DNA from: Phycomyces nitens
Taxonomy: Eukaryota > Mucoromycota > Mucoromycetes > Mucorales > Phycomycetaceae
Assembly (NCBI GenBank): GCA_022702545.1
Contig: JAHRBC010000002.1
Span: 930,001-994,000 of the forward strand
Reading direction: 5' to 3'
Length of the DNA stretch: 64,000 bases
In this document: positions 55,362 through 64,000 of the stretch, piece after piece
How the letters are laid out: each line of letters begins with the position of its first letter
How positions within the stretch are numbered: position 1 is the stretch's first letter
The notes under the pieces: model-generated
Told to the model about the DNA's origin: nothing
What the model saw: the letters and a program-made list of their open reading frames with translations, nothing else
The model's database searches: none
Position numbers and translations under genes: made by a program

Positions 55362-58300
55362 TTAATGGTTCTCACCATTGGGTCTACCCGGGAATATTCC
55401 AGGCGGAAGGTTGCCCATGTGTCCAAATGGCGTACCTCTGTATGGAATATCATTTGGGTGGGACTGCATGGGGAGGGGAGGCATCATCCCAGGATGGGGA
55501 GGACCTCTCATGCCAGGTGGGGCAGACAAGGACGGCATACGTCCCATCATTCCCATCGGAGGCTCACCAAACCCACCCATGAATGGTGGAGGACGTCCCA
55601 TTGAATTTTGGTGGTGTAATGGATGCTGTTGTTGTTGCTGTTGCTGTTGTTGTTGTTGCTGTCGGGTTTGAGGCTGTTGAGACTGTTGAGACTGTTGAGA
55701 CTGTTGAGGCTGTTGAGGCTGTTGAGGGGGAGGGGGAGGGTGAAATGAGGGGTGAGGTGCCATGAACATATTGAATCCATTTGGGCTGTCTTGGTTAAAG
55801 GTATCATTATGGACAGAGGCACCAAAGCCACTGGGCACACCTTGGACATGGCGATCGACCATCGAAAACCGAGGTTCAACATGGTCTCTTGGTAAAGGAG
55901 GAGGAGGCTGTCCCCCAAGGATCTGGAGGAACGTACTCTGGGATTTTGATACATCGCTCTCCTGGCCACCCTCTCCTGTCACTCGAACAGACATAATTGC
56001 AGGGTCTTGGAATGGCAGGACTATCAATGATTATCATCAGCGACAATGGTCGATAATTTTCATCCTTCTTACCTTTTCCTGCTTCTTCCTTTTCATTATA
56101 GGCCGGATGTGCTGTAGCAGCCTTGCGAAGGAATTCTCCAAAGAAGTTTTGGGCTTCCTTTCTGACATCCGGTTCTCCATATATTGATCTGTTTTCAAAT
56201 TCTGGTCGCATGGGCATGCCGGCAGACGATGGCATTCCAGCAGACGAGGACATTCCTCCAGAAGGCAGCATGCCTCCCAAAGGCAATATCCCATTACTAC
56301 CCGAAAATGACACACTAGTAGACTGAGGGATCGGTCCAGGTTCATGGGCCCGTAAAGGACTGCCACGATAGCCTCTCTCCAGTAATATGTGCTCCATGGG
56401 TGGCTGTCTCTGGTGTTGCTGACGAGGGGGTTCCATATGAGGCTGCCAGCCATCTTGTCGCATACCAGCCACTGGGTTGAATGGATCTTGGCGCTGCATA
56501 AACCGTTTGCCATCCTCATTTGGGTCCGGGTGTTCGTGGCCAATGTCAAATCCGGGAGGAGTAAAGTGTCTGTTGATCGAATTGTTATTTCTTGGACTTT
56601 GCTGCTGTTGGGCCATTGAGCGTAAAAAGGTATGCTCTTGAGAGCGATCTTCGGGTCCAAACTGAGAGAATTCATCCAGAAAATTGGGATTCTGTTGATT
56701 AGGGTTGTATTGCTGGGGCTGAGGCTGAGGCTGGGGGTGAGGGTGGGGGTGAGGATTTTGGCTGTGGCTGTGGTTATGGTTGTGGTTATGATTGGGTTGG
56801 AGAGTGTGGGTAGCATTGGGACCTTCAAACAATTGATGTGAAGGGTTGGGTCCCAAGTCCACTGGTCCACTAGGCTGGTCTACATGTCTTGCCTGAGGGG
56901 ACGGACGCATGAATATAGGATCTTCAGTGGAAGGTGTATGGGGTTTGGCAAACTTTGCTGTCTGTCCTGCTCTATTGGCGAGTTCGTCTTGGAGCAACCC
57001 GAAGCTAATATTTACATTGGGAAGTAGAGCCCTAAAGTCTTCTCTCATTGATTTCACAGAGTCATCGCGAATGTGTCCAGACGGGCCTCCATCTTGAACG
57101 GATAATCCACGTAGTTCGTTTCTCAGGTTTGCAAAGTTGGGACTTTCGATAGGTGGAGGTATCATGGGCGGAATACCCATGAGATCCGGGCGATCCATGG
57201 GGGAGTGTCTCATAATAGTATGCTGGTGAGGGTGAGGGTGAGGGGGAAACATACCAGGAGGAGGACCGTGTGCAGGGAAGGGTGGAGGTGTCTGTCCGGC
57301 ATGGAAATCAGGCGAGAATCCAAAACGAGGCACAGGCTGGCCATAGCCATGGAATAGTCCAGAGGCCTCGAGCATCTGCTGAGAATGCTGTAGGCGTCTC
57401 GAGGCAATTAGAGAGGGGTCCTGGCCATTGAATGGGTCAAAACTACGTGAGAACCAATCAGGAGGGGCAGCCAGACCAGGAGGGGCGGCAGGAGGAGTAC
57501 GTCGATGGCTACCATTATTATTATTACTATTATTATTATTAATATTTGCCATGGTTGGCAATGGGACGTTATTGCTGTTAACAAACTGAGGCTGGTTGGG
57601 ATCAGCCATAGGCACAGGAGATTGGTCTTGTGCGCCATTGTTGACAAATGGAACGATATTCTCCATGGTGGCCACAGGTTCATCCAACCTAGCAAACTCT
57701 TGGGCCTGGTTATCTTGGAGATCCTCTTGAACTTTTTCAGAACTATGAGTCTCCTTTTGGAGATCCTGGACTGTGGTGTCCATATCTTTTGTGTCTGGAT
57801 AGGTGGTATGCTCATTCATAAGATCATCATCAAGACTAAGATTCTCACTATCTTCATAGTCCTGATCTTCCTCATCGTCCAGAACATTTCCAAGCACATA
57901 GCTTGCTAAACAAGATTCGTCTAATGTCTGGGATAGAGCATCAGAATGCTCAGACACTTCATCTTCCAGTTCCTCAACACCCATTGCTTCATTCTCGTCA
58001 TTCTTTGGAGTGACATTGTCGTCTTCCTCCTTTGATGGCACTGGTGTATCAGCAGTTTTGTTGGTCTCCACACTCGTGTCAACACTCTCGCTCACACTCT
58101 CGCCCACGCTTCCGTCCATGCTAGCGTCCTCCTCATCCTCAGGATGGAGATCACTATTCTGGGTATCCACAAACTCTTCATTTGAAACCTCTTCTGCAGC
58201 CATCGGCACATCTTCCTTGTCTTCTGGAGAGTCCTTGTTCAAGACTTCTTTATGGTCATCATCCTCAACACTTTCTTCCTTGACATCAACCGTCTGAATT

Positions 58301-60163
58301 GGTTTAGGTGGGGAACCTTCAGATCGAAGTCTAGAATCAACCGATGATTCGTCAAGATAAATGATCTTTCTGGTCTCGGTCGGCTCAAGCTTGGGAAGGA
58401 CCTTTTCGAAATTGGTATTGCCCCATGCGGCTTCGGATTCTTTAGACTTTGACTTTATGCAAGTGCCAATGGCCGACTTGGCCTCTCTCTTGGCCTCTTC
58501 AAAATCCTCCAATCGAACCATCTTTGTCTTGAGCTTCTTTTCTTTCTTTCGAAAAAGTACCTGGGCATGTTTGGGTTTCTGGGGGGCTGTCAATGCGGCT
58601 GTCAGAGATGGACCAAATGTATCGGGTGTAACGACACTATCTGGACCGGCCGAACTACTCGATACTCCCTTTGCCCACGATGCAGTAGCCGGAAGGGCCG
58701 GTTTCTCATCCTCTACTCGCGTGTTCTCAGATACACTCTTTGCAGGTGTGGCTAGCTTTGTGACCGTAGCTGGCTTTGGAGCAGCACTCTGGATCTTGGG
58801 TGTCGATCTCTGTGCTTTGGGCGTACAAGGTGTTTTTAAAGAGGTCGACAGGACAGACTTTGAGACAGCCGGGGATCTTTCCTCTTCTTCATCTTCGTGT
58901 GACGGCTCTTGTTCCATGGGCACTTGCTTGAAGATCTCGATTGGCTTTGAAGGAATGATCTTTGGAATTGGTGCCCAAGGAGATGCCTTTCGTGGTGTGT
59001 CGACAACAGTGGTACCAGTCGAAGGAAGAGAGTTGGGAATACCAGAACTAGCCGTTCCAGTAGAGCTAGAACTGGCACCGGCACCAGCAGCACTGGCTGC
59101 AATACCAAGGGTGATTCCACTTACTGGTTTTGTAGCTGCAGAGGTAGTGCGCTTGTTTGGATAGGTCTGGGAGGCTGTTCCGGTTGGATGTTTGGTTCTA
59201 AAAAAACACACACACATATATATCAGTATATCCACCAAGCTTCATTAGTTGCACGCACCCGATTGCCGGATTCTCTTTGCTGTAACTGTCGACATCGTCC
59301 CCTGGTTCATGTAGATACATGCAGTTTGGGTTTGGACATGGCATGTTTCGCAAATAGTAGGTGCAATACTTTGTAGTTCCGTATGAGGCCCTGTTTTCCA
59401 AGACGATAAATACACAATAGCTTATCCCAAAGTACTTAGGGGGTCTCCAGATGACATTTTTACCTTACAGCTTTTCCATCGCATACAGACCCATTGATCC
59501 CGGCAATTGCCTTTGCAGCATCCTCTTTCCGAGCATAGGTAACATAGATACCAACCGAGACCTGTGATGCTGACTGTTGGGCAGAGGGCACGGACCGTTT
59601 GCTGACAACGAGTTTGTTGATCTTGCCATACTTTTTAAAGAACTCGTTCTACAGCAGATTGTGAGTGTTTGGGACAATCTTATTGGATCAGAAACCCTAG
59701 TGGGGAGTTTTTTTTTAATACCTCTAGACTGGCGTGCTTGGAACCTAGACCGAGAACATACACGAGGTTCTTTTGAACGACTCTCATACCAGACAATTGT
59801 CGCCTATTTGGGTCTCTCATGTCACGCTGCTGGCGTTCCTTTTCCTTTTTTTCCTTTTTGCTACGTAAAATCTCTTCGGCACTCACAGGCACAAATTCGA
59901 CAATCTGATCAGTGTAGGCTCTTCTGCATGCCGGGCAACGACCATTGAGATTTGTTTTGATGTGATGCCAACAGAATCGACAAATCTGTCAAGTGATGTT
60001 TATATTAGCGTCACAAGATTCCTGACTCTAGACAATCCCAACACTACCAGAGGAAAGGTTCCCCTACCTGGTAGCCGCATGGACAGGGCCTGAACTTGCA
60101 ATCTGCAATGTCAAATTCCTCCATGCACAGAGGGCAATCCAAGTCTTCGTCGTCTGAAGCCAT
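55362..60163 (-). CDS. NOT4: NOT4/CNOT4 E3 ubiquitin ligase of the CCR4-NOT complex (1486 aa)
   Basis: Six exons: 60163-60068, 59985-59722, 59648-59464, 59390-59259, 59197-56073 and 56020-55362. The N-terminus has the NOT4 C4C4 RING (CPLCMEEFDI..CPCGYQICRFCWHHI..GRCPACRRAY), then a basic coiled linker, an RRM (NLVYVLGLGSKHASLENEFF..VGIYVTYARKEDAAKAI) and a CCCH-type zinc finger (YCTYYLRNMPCPNPNCMYLH). Together these define NOT4, which ubiquitinates ribosomal and other targets and links them to the deadenylase complex. The rest, over 1,200 residues, is low-complexity: Ser/Ala/Pro-rich, acidic, then Pro/His/Gln-rich with a Gln run near 55620-55700. That makes it about two to three times the usual NOT4 length. 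The 3' exon is supported by phase. Confidence 0.95.
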
Positions 60164-60449
60164 AAAGAGTAGTGTGATGAGCGGGCTTGTGCTATTTTTT
60201 CTTGTTGTGAATAAATCCAAAAAAAGATGATAACAGGGCGCGTTTTGGAAATGAGAGCTTTATGGCCAAGTATTATGTGTTTCTTTGATAATTGAAGTGT
60301 TTGATGGAGATTGGTAAAGAGAAGGTGAAAGAAAGAGAAGGCGAAAGAAAGAGAGAAAAAGAGGCCAATGGAGCATCTGTGACAGAAAAGCAACGTAAAC
60401 ACATTGATGGACTCAGCAAGCGGGAATTGAATCAAATTATAAAGACTAA
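60164..60449. other. divergent promoter region upstream of NOT4
   Basis: It contains GAAAG-type purine repeats near 60315-60360. No other feature is visible. Confidence 0.5.
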
Positions 60450-60838
60450 ATGATTCGATGGCAGCGCAACATGATGATGGCAAGCACACAAAAGGAGAGA
60501 ATAGAGCCAAATATCAGGATAAATCCCCTCCACTTCCCCTCCACTCCCCTCCTCCCTCCAGAGAGAAGTCTCCTAAAACAAAAGGTCGGACGGTACAAAG
60601 TGTCTATTGACTGGTCCTGGCCGGGCACTCTTGACATGCTCCCCCACCCACAGACCAGTGAAAGGGTTCATCAATGGTACTTCTTTAGGGTGGTTTATGA
60701 GTGAGTGAGAGAGAGAAAGATAGAGAGAGAGAGTTTTTGATCTCATTGTTTTTACCTGGGCCATTTCAATCGAGATCCTGTTTTATTTTATTTTATTTGT
60801 TTATTTATTTTAGAAAAGGGACTGGAGTATGGTTATGA
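60450..60838 (+). CDS. uncertain small gene upstream of NOT4
   Basis: Two readings compete. One is an uninterrupted ATG frame 60450-60704 (84 residues, ending TSERVHQWYFFRVVYE). The other is a spliced frame from ATG 60458: 60458-60592 (MAAQHDDGKHTKGENRAKYQ, then a Pro/Ser-rich stretch), 60654-60700 and 60814-60838, joined at GTACAA..CACAG and GTGAGT..TTTTAG, giving about 68 residues. Both share the SERVHQWYFFRVVY block, which is the most coding-like part. I recognise no family. Minus-strand frames in the same place are also open. Confidence 0.3.
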
Positions 60839-60904
60839 GATGATCTAATACAGCTGCTGTTAGAATATCCATAAAATGGCTTACCTTGGACATCTCCGAG
60901 ATAA

Positions 60905-61125
60905 ATGGCCACATTACCTGTCTTGTTGCTTCAGGCTGCCACCCAGGCCTCTTTTTGCCTGATCATTGTCTTTGGCTTGGTTACCAGCAGGTAAAATAGA
61001 GTGGTCTCTACAATAGCCTATTTGCTGCAACATCCTCATCTGCTTTGACTCTTTTTTTCTTTTTATTGCTGAAATATTCTATGGCGCTATGGCAGTTCAG
61101 CACCGGAGCCCAAAGATTTAAGTAG
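60905..61125 (+). CDS. candidate two-helix membrane protein with a possible 26-nt intron
   Basis: ATG 60905 opens MATLPVLLLQAATQASFCLI followed by IVFGLVTS, a clear membrane helix. The frame then meets GTAAAATAG. Removing 60991-61016 (GTAAAA..CAATAG, 26 nt) continues in phase with SLFAATSSSALTLFFFLLL, a second helix, then KYSMALWQFSTGAQRFK and a stop. Both helices lie in GC-richer sequence flanked by AT-rich DNA, which supports coding. The intron would be exceptionally short, so a frameshifted remnant or a different splice pattern is possible. Another frame across this region (DISEINGHITCLVASGCHPG) is also open. Confidence 0.3.
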
Positions 61126-62589
61126 ACAGTGAAACAAAAGGTGAGATACTCTGTGTTTTTTAAATCCAGATACTTGCTCACGAAATGAGAATTTTATAGA
61201 GATTTTATAGATATTCTATGCTTTTTATATATAAATAAATTGCCATGTTTAAGCTATACAATTGCTTTAAATATATTAGACCTTGGATTGAGAGAAGATA
61301 TGTGTGTTAAAAAATAGAAATGAATATGGTTTAAATATGAAGAGAAAAATTTTAAAAAAAGTATACAGGAATAGATATGCTTTCATCTCTGTTCTATGCC
61401 TTTCAAAAAGTATTGCTGCGTCTTTTCATGATACATGATTCTCTACTAACACACATTCAGCCTCTTTCATAAAGATCATTTGTATACTAAAAAAAGAACT
61501 GTGATTCCAAACAGTCTTTTCTCCAGCCAATACCATCCTCAACTTTGAGAGAACAAACAAAAGGTTGGTCTATTAAGCCTATGCTCTATTCTCTCCATAA
61601 ATCTGGAACAGTGAAAAATTGATGTTTCATCTTGTACGGTAAGATGTGAAAAGGGCCAATGATGGATTGATTGGGTAGTATCAGGGAAAAAGACGGCAGT
61701 TTGGCTTCATTGAGCACATTGACAAGATGTGAATCCTGCCAGAACCTCGATTGCTTTTACATAAAAAAAAGACCAGAAATATATGATGCCACAATACTAT
61801 CAATTTTCCACTGCCAAACTTGTCATTGTTGATTAGCAGGTACACCTTGACAGCAAAACATATTGATTATATTCCTTCTGTTGATATTGATGACCTTTGA
61901 TGAATGGATCCCAACATATTGGAAGGCTTCACGATAAATATTTGCTCATAAGAATTTTTATAGGTAAAATAAAACAAAAACATATTTTGCCAATTCTCTC
62001 TCTTTGTAAAATTTGGAGAGAACTATATGGCAAAGGCACAAACATGACACAGTTCAACACTCTTATACCTCAGAGTAGACCCATATTGAATCTTGTAATC
62101 CTTATTTGTTTTTGTTTTGTTTTTTTTAAAAAGGGTCGTAACCACCAACCACCACGAACAACGTTTCAAGCGTTTAACCGAATCATCCAATAATTTTACA
62201 GAAAAGATTAATCTGACAAGTGCCGAGTTGGTTTTTGTAGTGCAATGTTGTCAGATACAAATGATAAATAAGGGTCGACAACGAGTTCAAAAGACAAAAA
62301 TGTATACAATAATAGGGATAAGATATCGTGATAACGCTCGGGTCTATCCAACAGTAAAAAGATGTGGTAATATATATATATATATAGAAATGACAAATAT
62401 ATCAAGAGGTATTACAGTCTCGTAGGTTGGCTAATGGCACAAGCTTGACTACCCACAAATAAAAATATACGTTTTCTTTGTTATCATACCTGTTTTCTCA
62501 CTTTCTACTATATACGAATATTGTAGCAAAAGTCTGGTGTTAATAAAACATATTATTAATTCTTTGTAGTATTTTGTGTGTAATCCTTT
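61126..62589. other. AT-rich intergenic region
   Basis: ORFs at 61897-62193 and 62117-62425 (plus) and 62405-62208 (minus) lack recognisable motifs. A TA repeat lies near 62372-62386. No credible gene was found. Confidence 0.6.
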
Positions 62590-63710
62590 GTTCTTTTGAA
62601 GTGCATCTAGTCGACTTGGCATTATAATTGCAATGGACTGCACACACTTTAGCCAGTGGTTTATACCATTCTTCTTTCTACAAGCACTTTAAATCTAAAA
62701 GGCTCGTAAGCTGGGGTCTTTTGTCTCTCACCATCCTTCCTAGGTAAGCCCAAATATTCTTAATCGGACTGAGATCTGGGCTGTAGGCAGACCACTTTAG
62801 CACCTCTAGATCTGCGTTCTTTTGATACTCATTTACCATTTTGCTTCTATGACATGGAGCATAGTCTCGCTTAAAGACAAAAAGGGTCATCCTGTGCATA
62901 CTCCAAATTGTTTTTGAGGAGAACAAAAGTGTTTTGGAGTATATTCTTGTATACCCATTACTTCAGATTACCATTGGTCCAACACCACCAGACCAGACGC
63001 ATACCTGGATCATTACATATCCTTCAACGCCTTTAATCCTGTAACGTACTCAATCTATGATGTACTTCTCTGACTAAAGACTTCAGATTCGTACATTCTT
63101 GCACATCAATAACAGTATAAACATTGATTAATCGCTCCAAATTACCCAATTCCAGCGTTGATTCACCTCTTTGGTATGCTGGGCACAGGCAAGGCGGTTT
63201 CTGCAATGATACTCAATGAGCCACGGCTTGTATACAGCTATGCAAGACTTTATATGAAGATTCTTTATGGCAGCACGCATCGTATCCTTTCAAACATATC
63301 TTTCAAATTTACACCCATTATGCTGACCAACATATCTAAACTAACCACTCGAATTTTTTTTATCTCTCTGCGCAAAGCACACAAATCTCGTTCACCAAAT
63401 ATCCTTGAGGATCCCTTGTGTCTGTGCATAGCTGTCGTTCCAGTCTCTTTGTATCTTTGCATTGTATTTATACAGTACAATTTGCTACATTATATCGCTC
63501 ATAAATGGTCGACGCTTTTACTCCTGCCTCAAAATCACCAACAATCATTTCTCTGACTTTAATTGTAACCTCATTTTGCTTGAGAATATTGTCAGAAATG
63601 TTTATTAAAGACATGGATAAAATCGAATTAAAAATAAAGGTTGTAGAAAAGCAAACAAACAGAGGTATAGGTATTTTATTTTTTATTTTATTTTTAAACA
63701 AAACTCATGA
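62590..63710 (-). pseudogene. degenerate Tc1/mariner-type transposase, separate lineage
   Basis: Fragments in order on the minus strand: an N-terminal helix-turn-helix region (EMIVGDFEAGVKASTIYERY), QRYKETGTTAMHRHKG, a central CRNRLACAQHTKEVNQRWNW block, and the DDE region with RDYAPCHRSKMVNEY and WSAYSPDLSPIKNIWAYL (the classic SPDLNPIENLW motif). Stops and frameshifts separate them, so it is inactive. Its sequence differs from the Tc1 remnants in the duplicated block, indicating another family. Confidence 0.85.
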
Positions 63711-63849
63711 TTTCAAAGTTGTGCCATCCTGAAATCGACCCCTCTATACATACGAAACAGCCCCAATATATATTACTCTTTACTTTAATATTTAGCTGTT
63801 GAGGTGAAATTACTTTTTTTCATGTCTCTTGTCATTATTGCAATCAGAT

Positions 63850-64000
63850 ATCTACAGGGACATTGACTTTCCAAGTGAAGAGACATATTCTTGCAGCTTT
63901 TTTAAAATGTATAGTATAAAACGGTTCTTGCAAATGTACCTTTTGTTCCTATCAGTGTTGCTGTCTCCAAAGTATTTTATTATCGGTTTATATTCCTGCT
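63850..64000 (+). repeat. start of another F-box/LRR family unit
   Basis: The stretch ACATTGACTTTCCAAG through AAAACGGTTCTTGC to TTTATATTCCTGCT matches the reverse complement of the upstream flank of gene B (about 31150-31280) and, from about 63907, the upstream flank of genes A and D (24035-24135). A family member probably begins a few hundred bases beyond the window. Confidence 0.7.

Noticed and set aside
56037..59164. Several long ORFs on both strands inside the NOT4 exon
   Set aside because: Shadows of the long low-complexity NOT4 exon, whose frame is fixed by the RING, RRM and zinc finger exons.

Overview
The window reads as fungal nuclear DNA. Genes are dense and split by many short introns (about 40-100 nt, GT..AG), the spacers are AT-rich and full of microsatellites, and several proteins belong to fungus-specific families such as the Rua1-type C-terminal domain. 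A DIRS-type retroelement, a HAUS1-like augmin subunit and a large F-box/LRR family fit an early-diverging fungus, most likely Mucoromycotina. The species is inferred, not shown. I rebuilt exon structures by eye from splice signals, reading phase and family conservation. Spliced lengths were checked to be multiples of three.

Left third (1-23.6 kb), single-copy housekeeping genes in order: a Reb1/TTF1-like Myb factor (minus, cut by the window edge); a candidate 57-aa membrane protein; a homeobox factor; a Rua1-type factor with a long polyglutamine tract; a coiled-coil protein; a BET double-bromodomain protein; an F-box/WD40 ubiquitin-ligase receptor; a HAUS1-like augmin subunit; the proteasome assembly chaperone PSMG2/Add66; a fused allantoicase/ureidoglycolate lyase; a dolichyl-diphosphatase-like PAP2 enzyme; the ribosome biogenesis factor GRWD1/Rrb1; and a small unidentified ORF.

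Middle (24-48.5 kb), a repeat-rich accessory region. About 6.7 kb, holding a forward F-box/LRR gene, a dead Tc1-type transposon and a reverse F-box/LRR gene, occurs twice (about 23997-30745 and 37333-44060). Between the copies lie a truncated F-box pseudogene and a DIRS element with inverted terminal repeats, an internal complementary region, gag, RT-RNase H and tyrosine recombinase. The right end of the DIRS element coincides exactly with the start of the second copy. The two forward F-box genes share nearly identical ends, but their cores differ: the core of the second resembles the reverse-strand paralogues. That looks like cassette exchange, and it is the most unusual system in the window. 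About 4.5 kb that follows is gene-poor, with one possible solo LTR.

Right part (48.5-64 kb): importin beta-1/Kap95, TRAPP subunit TRS20/sedlin, TTC1 and the CCR4-NOT E3 ligase NOT4, then one or two uncertain small genes, a degenerate Tc1 transposon, and at the very edge the upstream region of another F-box/LRR family copy.

The conserved genes serve transcription and chromatin, protein turnover, purine catabolism, N-glycosylation lipid recycling, nuclear import, vesicle transport and spindle assembly. They do not form a functional cluster. No rRNA, tRNA or CRISPR array was seen.
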